From positions 1,631,375 to 1,695,374 of the forward strand of contig JACAUB010000001.1 of NCBI GenBank assembly GCA_013390605.1: a stretch of DNA of 64,000 nucleotides, written 5' to 3'. Made by a program: the position numbers and the translations under genes. The number at the start of each line of letters is the position of its first letter. Position 1 is the stretch's first letter. Positions 35,089 to 43,394 of this stretch are shown here, one piece after another. Below the pieces are notes generated by a model that was given only the letters and a program-made list of their open reading frames with translations, had not been told where the DNA came from and did not search any database. This stretch comes from Bacteroidota bacterium. GTDB taxonomy: Bacteria; Bacteroidota; Bacteroidia; Bacteroidales; Cfx3-03.

Positions 35089-35111
35089 AAGCTATACCAA
35101 CGGTATAGCTT
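35089..35111. repeat. Second hairpin, perfect 10-bp stem
   Basis: AAGCTATACC and GGTATAGCTT with a 3-nt loop, only 3 bp after the large hairpin. Confidence 0.8.
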
Positions 35112-35197
35112 ATACCCTAGATATAGAGTAGCTTTATGAGGGCATTCAAGTATTTATCGATGGATAATGATTTCTTATAGGTCTTTGTAGCATCAGT

Positions 35198-36079
35198 TTA
35201 TTTCATTCCTGTCAGCACTTTTTTTAATATTAAATTAAATTCTGTCGGTTTTTCTATCATGGGATAATGTCCAGTTGCAGAGATAGTTTCTACTTGAAAA
35301 CTATTTTTACAATGGTTTTTCAGTCCAGTTTCGTTTGTTGGAAAACCGTCATTATTTATTAAATACAACTTGTAATTAAGCTGTTCTAATCTTTGTGCAT
35401 CGGTATAAGCGTATTGCATTTGGTTCATAAATGTTCCATAGCCAATAACGGAATCGCTATTGGCAAAATCAGTTTTTACTCTGTCTTTCACTTCCTTTGA
35501 AGTTGTTGGGTGAAAAAGCATCATATCTGCATATACAGGTGCTGAATTTTTAAAATCCTTTTCAAGCATTGGAAAAAAGTCAGTCATTTGTTTCATTTGT
35601 TCTGGTGTAAATGCAACGTCAATAAATTTGAAATTGTCAACACCTACAACGCCTACTATTTTTGGATTGTTGGTTAATGCTGTTTGTAACATAATTTCGC
35701 CTGCCATAGAATGTCCTATGATTACAACATTTTTAAGGTTCATTGTGTCAATAAATGCTGTTACATCGTTGGCATATTCTTCAATTGTCCAGTTGATTCT
35801 TTCGGCTTTGGATTTGCCAAAGCCCGGCAGGTCAATTGCGAAAACATTGTAAGTTTTAGAAAAATATTCTACTTGATTTTTCCAATAAGTTCCGTCAATA
35901 CACCATCCATGTAAAAAGAGAAGTGTTGTGTCGCCTTGTCCTTGTTGAAAATAATTAATTTCAACTTGTTTGTCTCTGATTGTTACTTGTTTTGCTGTCA
36001 TTCTTTCTTGGGTTTGTGCCTTGCTTACACTTCCTGAAAGTGAAGCAATGACGATTAATAAAATTGCTTTTTTATTCAT
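35198..36079 (-). CDS. Exported alpha/beta hydrolase
   Basis: Probable periplasmic serine hydrolase or esterase of the alpha/beta fold, 293 aa from ATG 36079. The preferred start gives the signal peptide MNKKAILLIVIASLSGSVSKAQ; 12 further codons upstream are in frame but spoil it. Fold motifs are LLFLHGWCIDG (oxyanion region), the nucleophile elbow IGHSMAGEIML and the C-terminal His in ATGHYPMIEKP. The gene lies 50 bp downstream of the YafY-type regulator on the same strand, so they probably form a unit in which the regulator controls it. The pair sits in a region with a different style of intergenic sequence, suggesting acquisition. The substrate is unknown. Confidence 0.88.
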   Translation of the reverse strand: MNKKAILLIVIASLSGSVSKAQTQERMTAKQVTIRDKQVEINYFQQGQGDTTLLFLHGWCIDGTYWKNQVEYFSKTYNVFAIDLPGFGKSKAERINWTIEEYANDVTAFIDTMNLKNVVIIGHSMAGEIMLQTALTNNPKIVGVVGVDNFKFIDVAFTPEQMKQMTDFFPMLEKDFKNSAPVYADMMLFHPTTSKEVKDRVKTDFANSDSVIGYGTFMNQMQYAYTDAQRLEQLNYKLYLINNDGFPTNETGLKNHCKNSFQVETISATGHYPMIEKPTEFNLILKKVLTGMK

Positions 36080-36129
36080 TTTTGTTTGAATTTGAAGCAA
36101 AGATAAAAGGCACATAGGACAGCCCTTTG

Positions 36130-36828
36130 TCAGGGGTTTAAAAATAATCTTTTTGAACGTTCTTCTAAATAGTGTTCAATGCTGAAAGTCTTGTCAGGGT
36201 TGAAATGAGTTTGTTGTAATTTGAGTTCTTTTATTCTGTCAAGGCGAAACTCTCTTATTTCTTGTCGTAACTCACAAAAGGCAATAGTTGTCCAAACAGC
36301 ACCACTGAAATAAACTGCACAAGGTTGGATTATTCGTTCTGTTATTTGCTCTTCTCCTCTTGACTGATATTTTATTCTCAGTTTTTCGCTTTCTGTAATT
36401 GAATGCTGGATTGTGTCTAAATACAAACTTGTCGGTGCCCAAGGTTTCTGAAATCCGATTCTTGAATTTAAAAATTCCAATCTGTCTTTGTCTTTGAGTG
36501 ATAAAACTGCTTTTATTTTTAAAAGTGCAGATTCGTAATTTTGTTTAAGAGAATCTTCGGTATGGTAGTTTAAAATTTTACTTGTTGTTACCAAAGCTCT
36601 TGCTTCTTCCATTGTGAACATTACAGGTGGCAGCCGATAACCTTCAACTAAAAAATAACCCTTTCCTTCTTCTTCGCCAATTGGAACACCTGCAAGTCTT
36701 AATGTTTGAATATCTCTGTAAATTGTCCTGTTTGTAACTTCAAATCGTTTAGCTATTTCACGAGCAGTTGTCAGTCGTTTAGATTGAAGTTGTATGAGTA
36801 TGCTTGTTAGTCTGTCAAGTCTATTCAT
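36130..36828 (-). CDS. YafY-type HTH/WYL transcriptional regulator
   Basis: DNA-binding regulator of 232 aa. The N-terminal winged HTH (about 1-60) reads NRLDRLTSILIQLQSKRLTT with the DeoR-like recognition segment AKRFEVTNRTIYRDIQTLRL. The C-terminal part (about 135-225) is a WYL domain, which in relatives senses a ligand or nucleic acid. The product is likely to control the alpha/beta hydrolase gene 50 bp downstream and perhaps itself. Just upstream lies a 137-bp stretch with strong small hairpins. The family is certain, the inducer unknown. Confidence 0.9.
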   Translation of the reverse strand: MNRLDRLTSILIQLQSKRLTTAREIAKRFEVTNRTIYRDIQTLRLAGVPIGEEEGKGYFLVEGYRLPPVMFTMEEARALVTTSKILNYHTEDSLKQNYESALLKIKAVLSLKDKDRLEFLNSRIGFQKPWAPTSLYLDTIQHSITESEKLRIKYQSRGEEQITERIIQPCAVYFSGAVWTTIAFCELRQEIREFRLDRIKELKLQQTHFNPDKTFSIEHYLEERSKRLFLNP

Positions 36829-36853
36829 TGTCTGTGTAGTATTTCGTTAAATT

Positions 36854-36920
36854 GCTGCTAACGACTGAGGCTATGCGTACCTGCGATTTGCGGGAGCTTC
36901 ACTTTCGCGAAGCGAAAAAG
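36854..36920. repeat. Structured attC-like segment next to the YafY gene
   Basis: The segment opens with CTGCTAACG and contains two tight hairpins, CCTGC-GATTT-GCGGG (36880-36894) and TTTCGC-GAA-GCGAAA (36903-36917). GC content is higher than around it. Similar structured stretches starting with TAACG flank acquired genes in Bacteroidota, but I cannot show that this one recombines. Confidence 0.35.
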
Positions 36921-36965
36921 TAAAAATCAGGAGTAAGGACTTATAAGTACTTGTAAAGCAGTATT

Positions 36966-37811
36966 TTATCTTGATTGAGTGTTGATTAACCTGATACCGT
37001 CTTCTTCCAGCCGTACGATTTTTGATTTGTATAATGATCCTACTGCCATTTTATAAGCTTTCTTGCTGATTCCAAAGATATCATAAATCTTCTCTGGTGA
37101 GCTTTTATCAGTTATTTTCAGAAAACCATCGTTAACTTTTAGCTTATCAATGATCAGGGTTGAAATATCAGTAACCTTTGAATAATGAGGCTTTTGCAGG
37201 ATAAGGTCTATTTTCTCGTCTTCTCTTACCTTGTTGATATAGCCTTTTAAATGCTGCCCTTTTTCCAAAGGCTGGAATACTTCATTTTTGTATAAAATAC
37301 CCCACCATGTTTTATTAATAATAGCCTTATAACCAATCTCTGTTTGATTGGCTATGATTAGATCGACCATATCTCCCTTTTCAAAAGTAACGGGTTTGAT
37401 ATCTAAGAACTGATCGAGTTTTGCTGATGCTACAATCCGTTTGGTTTCAAAATCAAGGTAAACATAAACCAGATAGCTTCTGTCTTCTTCCATCTTAACT
37501 GTTTGCTCTCTAAACGGAACCAACAGATCTTTCATTAAACCCCAATCGAGAAAGGCTCCGATCGAGTTTACTGATTTAACCCGCAACAAGGCAAATTCAT
37601 CAACCATAGCATATGGTTTCTCAGTTGTTACGATAATCCGATCTTCAGAATCGAGATAAACGAATCCTGTGACGGTATCTCCAGGCTGACAATTTTCTGG
37701 TACATACCTTTTGGGCATTAAAATTTCTCCGTGTTCTTCACCATCCAGATAGATTCCAAAGTCAACCAGTTTTACTACTTTCAGTTCGTTTATTTTTCCA
37801 ATTTGAGCCAC
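36966..37811 (-). CDS. CvfB-like S1 RNA-binding protein
   Basis: Cytoplasmic RNA-binding protein of the CvfB family, 281 aa, known in other bacteria as a regulator of virulence or gene expression. It has three S1-like OB domains: about 3-60 (VVKLVDFGIYLDGEEHGEIL), 65-130 (LLRVKSVNSIGAFLDWGLMK, the best match) and 140-215. The C-terminal winged-helix-like end (about 215-281) includes IYDIFGISKKAYKMAVGSLYK and GIRLI. Length and domain order match the family. It stands alone on the minus strand behind the TonB receptor gene. Confidence 0.9.
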   Translation of the reverse strand: MAQIGKINELKVVKLVDFGIYLDGEEHGEILMPKRYVPENCQPGDTVTGFVYLDSEDRIIVTTEKPYAMVDEFALLRVKSVNSIGAFLDWGLMKDLLVPFREQTVKMEEDRSYLVYVYLDFETKRIVASAKLDQFLDIKPVTFEKGDMVDLIIANQTEIGYKAIINKTWWGILYKNEVFQPLEKGQHLKGYINKVREDEKIDLILQKPHYSKVTDISTLIIDKLKVNDGFLKITDKSSPEKIYDIFGISKKAYKMAVGSLYKSKIVRLEEDGIRLINTQSR

Positions 37812-37834
37812 GATATGTATGTTTTATTAAAAGT

Positions 37835-37869
37835 GCAAAGCTACTTGTTTTTTAGACAGGTAGCTTTGC
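37835..37869 (-). terminator. Probable terminator of the receptor gene
   Basis: GCAAAGCTACTTGT and ACAGGTAGCTTTGC pair with a 7-nt loop. On the minus strand it is followed by ACTTTTAATAAAA. It lies about 60 bp after the receptor stop and 24 bp before the CvfB start. The arm also contains TAGCTTTG, which could serve as -7 box for cvfB. Confidence 0.6.
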
Positions 37870-37931
37870 TTATCAAAGATTGTTTAGGCTTAAGATGAAA
37901 GCCTAAAAGAAATGTATTACTGTGAATAAGG

Positions 37932-40382
37932 TTACAACTTATCGTCGAACTGTATAGCTTCCTCTTTAAATTTCTTTGATGATCCAAAATGATATACAAA
38001 ACCGAGGTAGAATACACGAGCATCTCTCTTCCTGATAACTTTCTTTGTTAAGAATGGTGTATCCATGGTCGACGATTCTTTCATTGTATTCAACAGATCT
38101 GATATCGTTACAATAATAGAGGCTTTGTTTTTCAAGATGTTTTGACGTGCGCCCATGTTTATTCCATAACGAGCCAGCATTGTTCCCTGTGGAGTAAGCA
38201 TAGGAGCTCTGTAGTTTGCTGTTAATTGCATCATTGTAGTACGTGTAATCGTTATTGTAGAACTTAGTTTTGCATCCCAGGTTATATTTGATTTATTATT
38301 ACTATATCCCAAATTACTGGCATCAATCTGGTCATAAAAAATATTGGTGCTGAAATTTCCGGTTATAAACCTGCCTATACTTAATGTACTTAATAGCTCA
38401 AATCCGGCTGACTGATTTTTTGAAAGATTGGTTCGGGTTGTTAAATATGTAGTGTCGTTTATAAGCTTTGTTATTTGTGTAAAGCCATTCACCTTGCTTC
38501 TGAAAAACAGTGTTGGAATTAACGTGGTCTTACCTATTTTGAATTGATAGCCAAACTCAAAGGAGTTGATAAACTCAGGTTTTAGTTTTGGGTTTCCTGC
38601 TCTTAAGTTTCGCGGATCCTGATATTCAGGAAATGGATTGAGATCATCATTTTCGGGTCTGTTTACACGACGACTATAATTTAACTGCAGTTCACTTGAT
38701 TTATCAATCTTCTGTATTATGTGCAGTGTAGGGTAGATATTAAAATAGTTATTCGGAACAATGCTATCCATCGTTATGAGTTTGGATTGTACTACTGCTG
38801 ATTCTAGACGAACACCCGCCATATAACTGAATGTTCCAATTGTATGGGCTAGTGTCCCATATATTGCATTCACAAACTCAGAAAACCGGAATTCATTTGA
38901 TTTGGTAAAATCTTTTTTCCAAACTGGTCCCTGCGAAGACGTTAAAGGGTTATCACGATATTCAGCATAAAAATTAAAATTTGTAACCTCTTCTTCTCCT
39001 TTAAATCCTGCTTCGAATTCCATATTTTCAGCAATCGGATTTTTATATTCTAAAGAGAAATTATGTTTATCACCATGGTTATGAATTAATACATTATCGA
39101 AAGTTGGCAATTGAACAGGGGTTATGAAGTTGTCGTTATAATAGCTGTTTTCTATCTCTTTAGAGTGTTCATATTCATAGTCAAACTGAATTTCGTGTCC
39201 CTCTTTACTGAATTTGTGGGTATATGATCCGGATAAACCAAGTTCGGTTTCAGGCCCTTCTATTGTTCCAAGTCTTTGATAATGATCTGTTAATAGTTTG
39301 TTTGCATCATAAGTAAGATAATCATTGAGACTATGACGTGTTATCGATCGGGTAAACAAATTGCCGTTTATGCCAATCTGATTCGACTTATCAATTTCAT
39401 ATTCTATTCCCCAACGAGCAAATTGTGCTACTGGTCGTGCTGTTTCTTCACCATGAATATTTTCATAACTCACCGTATTTTTTGTGTCAGTCATCTTTCT
39501 GTTATCATCATTTAATCGTAATCTGTCGTCTTGTCGATAACCATAAGTTCCAAACATATTCAGTTTTCCAGGATTATAATTCAAATTTAGATTTCCACTA
39601 TAACGACTCCTGTTTCCTGCATTGACGGTAGCCGTCCCATTTAATCCCTGTTTGGCATTTTTCTTTAATATAATGTTGATAATACCAGATGTGCCATCTG
39701 GTTTGTATTTTGCTGATGGATTGGTAATTACTTCTATTTTCTCTACAGAGCTTGCCGACATCTGTTGTAGAATATCTGCTCTATTTGCAGCTGTTAGCAT
39801 AGATGTTTTTCCATTGATCATGATCATTACATCTTCTGATCCACGTAAACTTACATTTCCATCCATGCCGACAGAAACCGAAGGAATATTCTGCAGCAGA
39901 TCTGTAACCGCTCCTGATTGGCTGATCATATCACTTTCTACATTAAATACTTTCTTATCAATAGCATTGTTAAACATAGTGCGTTGACCGGTAATTAGTA
40001 CCTCGTTTAACACCTTGGTTGCTGTTGAAAGTTCGAATACACCCAGATTTAAATTAGCTTTGGCTGATTCTATTGCAAATGGCTTTGAGTGCGAAGGGTA
40101 GAATCCCATTGAACTATATTCTATATAGTATTGATTTATGGGTATTCCTTTTAAGCTAAATTCCCCTTTTATATCTGTAATACACCCTGCAATTAATGTG
40201 CTATCCGACGACTTGTATAATTTTATGGTTGCATATTCAACCATTTTCTTATTCTCTTTATCCAAAACTTTACCCGTAATCGTAGCACCTGCTTTGAGCT
40301 TAGGTAATATCTTGTTTTGACTAAAGGTTGAAATTGAACAGAAAAGTAAGATTAGCGCAATTGAAAATAACTTCGAGTTCAT
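37932..40382 (-). CDS. TonB-dependent receptor-like outer-membrane protein (OMP_b-brl_3)
   Basis: Outer-membrane beta-barrel of 816 aa from ATG 40382; this start gives the signal peptide MNSKLFSIALILLFCSISTF, while a longer in-frame version does not. A carboxypeptidase-regulatory-like domain (about 30-115, GATITGKVLDKENKKMVEYATIKLY) precedes a plug domain (about 125-230, IDKKVFNVESDMISQSGAVTDLLQNIPSVSV). The barrel is of the OMP_b-brl_3 type (YTYSRRVNRPE-like motif LNYSRRVNRPENDDLNPFPE). No SusD partner is adjacent, so it is not a Sus-type glycan importer. Its cargo is unknown. Confidence 0.9.
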   Translation of the reverse strand: MNSKLFSIALILLFCSISTFSQNKILPKLKAGATITGKVLDKENKKMVEYATIKLYKSSDSTLIAGCITDIKGEFSLKGIPINQYYIEYSSMGFYPSHSKPFAIESAKANLNLGVFELSTATKVLNEVLITGQRTMFNNAIDKKVFNVESDMISQSGAVTDLLQNIPSVSVGMDGNVSLRGSEDVMIMINGKTSMLTAANRADILQQMSASSVEKIEVITNPSAKYKPDGTSGIINIILKKNAKQGLNGTATVNAGNRSRYSGNLNLNYNPGKLNMFGTYGYRQDDRLRLNDDNRKMTDTKNTVSYENIHGEETARPVAQFARWGIEYEIDKSNQIGINGNLFTRSITRHSLNDYLTYDANKLLTDHYQRLGTIEGPETELGLSGSYTHKFSKEGHEIQFDYEYEHSKEIENSYYNDNFITPVQLPTFDNVLIHNHGDKHNFSLEYKNPIAENMEFEAGFKGEEEVTNFNFYAEYRDNPLTSSQGPVWKKDFTKSNEFRFSEFVNAIYGTLAHTIGTFSYMAGVRLESAVVQSKLITMDSIVPNNYFNIYPTLHIIQKIDKSSELQLNYSRRVNRPENDDLNPFPEYQDPRNLRAGNPKLKPEFINSFEFGYQFKIGKTTLIPTLFFRSKVNGFTQITKLINDTTYLTTRTNLSKNQSAGFELLSTLSIGRFITGNFSTNIFYDQIDASNLGYSNNKSNITWDAKLSSTITITRTTMMQLTANYRAPMLTPQGTMLARYGINMGARQNILKNKASIIVTISDLLNTMKESSTMDTPFLTKKVIRKRDARVFYLGFVYHFGSSKKFKEEAIQFDDKL

Positions 40383-40800
40383 TCTTTGTTTTTTATTTGG
40401 AGTAATAGTTAAGATTTCAGTTTTTATAATAAATCGGGTGTGAAAATTATAAATCAAATTGGAAATTATTTTTATCGACTTTGACTTATAAAAAGATGTT
40501 TTTCAAAATACATTTTATTTACTTTAAAAAAATGAGAATATAAATCCTTGAAAATAATATCTACAAAGTAAACCTATGATTTTGAAGAATTGTTGAAGTT
40601 TGTAATTTAAACGACGGTATTGATAAAGTAAAGACTTCAAAAAAATTAAATGATAAAATTAAGATATGATATATTAAATTCTTATTTTTGATGATTCACA
40701 GAGCCCCTGTTCTACCTCTATTTTGTTGAATAAGCATTCAATTTATTTACAGGTATTTTTTTCTTGGCATCTTATTCTTCTGAGAGCAATAAAACATCAC
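40383..40800. other. 418-bp divergent intergenic region before the chemosensory operon
   Basis: Very AT-rich, without a gene. TATTTTTG at 40683-40690 fits TAnnTTTG and would give the chemosensory operon a leader of about 105 nt; no TTG is at the right distance. A frame opening at 40723 is continuous with CheW, but its first 26 residues do not resemble the family. Confidence 0.4.
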
Positions 40801-41286
40801 ATGAAGCAACTAAACACAATAGATCAGGTTGTTATTTTTTTGCTAAATAAGCAACGGTTTGCCATTCCACTAAACATGGTTGAGCAGATAATCAGGGCCG
40901 TAGAGGTTACCTCTGTCCCAAATGCACCTCAAACTATTTGTGGAGTGATAAATTATCATGGTAGCGTAATACCGGTATATGATTTTCACCAACGAATAGG
41001 TATCTCCGGTGTGATTACAAAGCCTGACAATCGGTTTGTTATCACCTCAATGTCAAACTTCAAGGTTGCTTTACGTGTTGATGATATTGAAGGAATTGAA
41101 CAGTTGAGCAGTGATAATCTGGTCGTTTCTGAATCTATTCAGAATGGATTGGATATATATGGTGTGATTAAAACTGTTGACAGATTGGTTATTGTTTATA
41201 ATCTTGAAGCATTTTTAAATTCTGACGAGATAAATTTTCTGATTCAAAATGATTTTGACCCACCTTCTAATGATGTGAAAATATGA
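40801..41286 (+). CDS. CheW-type adaptor (WspB position)
   Basis: Adaptor that couples the MCP receptor to the CheA kinase, 161 aa, one CheW domain. I start it at ATG 40801 (MKQLNTIDQVVIFLLNKQRF) because the strand pattern begins there. Conserved features are PLNMVEQIIRAVEVTSVPNAP, CGVINYHGSVIPVYDFHQRIG and VDDIEGIEQL. It is the first gene of a seven-gene operon; its stop overlaps the CheR start by four bases (ATGA). A second CheW follows two genes later, as in the Wsp operon, where WspB and WspD are the two CheW proteins. Confidence 0.88.
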   Translation: MKQLNTIDQVVIFLLNKQRFAIPLNMVEQIIRAVEVTSVPNAPQTICGVINYHGSVIPVYDFHQRIGISGVITKPDNRFVITSMSNFKVALRVDDIEGIEQLSSDNLVVSESIQNGLDIYGVIKTVDRLVIVYNLEAFLNSDEINFLIQNDFDPPSNDVKI

Positions 41287-42773
41287 TTCATGAGGCTGAA
41301 TTATCCATTGTTAGTGAGCATATTGAACGTAAGCTCGGTTTATTCTTTCCTAAAAACAGATTTGCTGATTTAAAACGCGCCCTGAGTTTAGCAATACCCG
41401 AAACCGGATTTGGCAATGATCATTCTTTGTTCTTCAATGCATTATATACTAATAGATTAACGCCTCAGCAACTTGATACGCTTGCCTTATATTTAACCAT
41501 TGGCGAAACATATTTCTTTCGTGAGAAAATCTGCCTGGATGTCTTTACGAAAATAATCATCCCTGAAATAATAAAGAATCGCGATGAACTGAATCGCGAA
41601 ATTAGAATCTGGAGTGCAGGTTGCTGTACCGGAGAAGAGGCTTATACTATTGCAATGTCGCTTAATGAAGCGATGCAGGATATTGATAAATGGAAAATTA
41701 CGATCATCGGAACTGATGTTAATCGAAATTTTATTCAGAAAGCGAAGAATGGACGATATACGCAATGGTCGTTTAGAGATACGCCTGATAATTTGAAGAA
41801 AAAATATTTTACGCAAATAGGTAAAGAGTTCGAGGTAATACCAAAAATAAGAAAGATGGTTTCGTTTTCTTATTTAAACCTGGCTGATAATAAATATCCT
41901 TTGGTTGAGACAAATACATTTGCAATGGATGTTATTTTTTGTAGAAATGTATTAATGTATTTTTCTACAGAACAGGCTACAAAAGTAGTTGATCGGTTTA
42001 AAGCATGTTTGACGCATGAGGGCTGGTTTATAACTAGTCCTGTAGAAGTTTCAAATGTCTACTTCTCAACTCTAAACCAGGTTATTATTAATGAAGCATT
42101 GGTATATCGGAAAAGCAAATGGAATCATCAATCTGAACCTAAACCTGAAAGATTATCTTTTCCAGTTGATATTAGTGAGATCCCAAAAATAAGTGTTAAC
42201 TCTTCTCATTTACATGAAGTTGAGAAACTAAAGATTGAACCGGCTATTCCGTATGATAGAAAGAAACACGAAGCGGAGAATAAAGATCAGAAACTTGATT
42301 TGAAACATATCTATAAATTAATTGATAGAACTCGCTATGAAGATGCCATGATGCATTTACAAAAACTAGCGAAGTTACATCCCACTGAACCCTCTATAAA
42401 ATTTCTGTTAGCAAAGGTCTTTGCAAATACGGGTCATCATACAGAAGCCCGTATTTTATGTGATGAATTGATCTCTACGAATAAAATGAATGCTGAATAT
42501 TACTATCTGCTTGCCACAATTCTCTTTGATCAGAACCAAAAAGATGAAGCAGGAAAAGTAATCAATCAGGTTCTTTATATTGATCATACGCATTTATTGG
42601 CTCATTTTCTAAAAGGAAATATTGCCAGAATGGAAGGAAAAAAGCAAGTAGCGAATAAACACTATAAAAACTTATTAAATTTGATACAAAATATGAATGA
42701 TTCTGAAGTCATTGCTGACTCAGGTGGATTGACAGTTGGGCGGTTGAAAGAGATGATTATTGACCATATCTAA
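41283..42773 (+). CDS. CheR methyltransferase with C-terminal TPR (WspC-like)
   Basis: S-adenosylmethionine-dependent methyltransferase that modifies glutamates of the MCP, 496 aa. The N-terminal all-alpha domain is about 1-85 and the catalytic domain 90-275. It shows TIGETYFFRE, the SAM-binding IRIWSAGCCTGEEAYTIAM, GTDVNRNFIQKAKNGRYTQW and DVIFCRNVLMYFS. Residues about 335-496 carry tetratricopeptide repeats (YKLIDRTRYEDAMMHLQKLAK, AEYYYLLATILFDQNQKDEA), the architecture of WspC rather than classical CheR. It overlaps CheW by four bases and is followed by a second CheW after 44 bp. Confidence 0.93.
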   Translation: MIHEAELSIVSEHIERKLGLFFPKNRFADLKRALSLAIPETGFGNDHSLFFNALYTNRLTPQQLDTLALYLTIGETYFFREKICLDVFTKIIIPEIIKNRDELNREIRIWSAGCCTGEEAYTIAMSLNEAMQDIDKWKITIIGTDVNRNFIQKAKNGRYTQWSFRDTPDNLKKKYFTQIGKEFEVIPKIRKMVSFSYLNLADNKYPLVETNTFAMDVIFCRNVLMYFSTEQATKVVDRFKACLTHEGWFITSPVEVSNVYFSTLNQVIINEALVYRKSKWNHQSEPKPERLSFPVDISEIPKISVNSSHLHEVEKLKIEPAIPYDRKKHEAENKDQKLDLKHIYKLIDRTRYEDAMMHLQKLAKLHPTEPSIKFLLAKVFANTGHHTEARILCDELISTNKMNAEYYYLLATILFDQNQKDEAGKVINQVLYIDHTHLLAHFLKGNIARMEGKKQVANKHYKNLLNLIQNMNDSEVIADSGGLTVGRLKEMIIDHI

Positions 42774-42817
42774 TCGTCTGGTTTTATAGCAGGTTTAATA
42801 AGAAAAATGAGAATTCA

Positions 42818-43375
42818 ATGGAGAAAAAAGACGGAATAGTTTCTTTATCCGCGCGTGATAGAAGAACATTAAAGTCGAGAGCGTATGAATTATCAAAGGT
42901 TGAAGAGCATTTGATTGATAATAATGCTGATTCTATTTTTGTAGTTAAATTTTTGCTGTCTGACGAAGTTTACGGAATAGAAACTTCTTTCATAAAAGAG
43001 GTACTTCCATTGAAAGATTTGACGGTTGTACCTTGTACACCTGACTTTATCCTTGGTGTTATTAATATTCGGGGACAGATATTTACAGTAATTAATCCCA
43101 AGAAAATATTGATGTTGCCTGAAAAGGGAATATCTGAGTTTACAAAAGTGATGATTCTAAGTTATGAGAATATAAGTTTTGGTATTGTCGCCGATGCTAT
43201 TTTAGGTAATCAATACATTGCAAATTCGGAGATAGGTTCTTTGCCTTATGTAAAAAGTGATATTAAAAGAGACTATCTGGTAGGAGCAACAGCTAAAGGA
43301 GTTATTATCCTGAATGCAAAAGCTTTTATGAGTAGTTCTGAGCTCGTTGTTAACCAGGAAAATAAAAAAAGATAA
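42818..43375 (+). CDS. Second CheW-type adaptor (WspD position)
   Basis: CheW-domain protein of 185 aa with a roughly 40-residue charged N-terminal extension (SARDRRTLKSRAYELSKVEE). The CheW core shows FLLSDEVYGIETSFIKEVLP, VPCTPDFILGVINIRGQIFTV and FGIVADAILG. The gene lies between CheR-TPR and the MCP, the place held by wspD relative to its neighbours. The two CheWs of this operon differ strongly from each other, so they are likely to have distinct places in the array. Distance to the MCP gene is 19 bp. Confidence 0.9.
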   Translation: MEKKDGIVSLSARDRRTLKSRAYELSKVEEHLIDNNADSIFVVKFLLSDEVYGIETSFIKEVLPLKDLTVVPCTPDFILGVINIRGQIFTVINPKKILMLPEKGISEFTKVMILSYENISFGIVADAILGNQYIANSEIGSLPYVKSDIKRDYLVGATAKGVIILNAKAFMSSSELVVNQENKKR

Positions 43376-43394
43376 ACCTTATAAAGATTGAAAT

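Noticed and set aside
36854..36920. Firm integron attC site
   Set aside because: The core words do not fully match the R'/R'' consensus and no integrase gene is seen, so only an attC-like label is kept.
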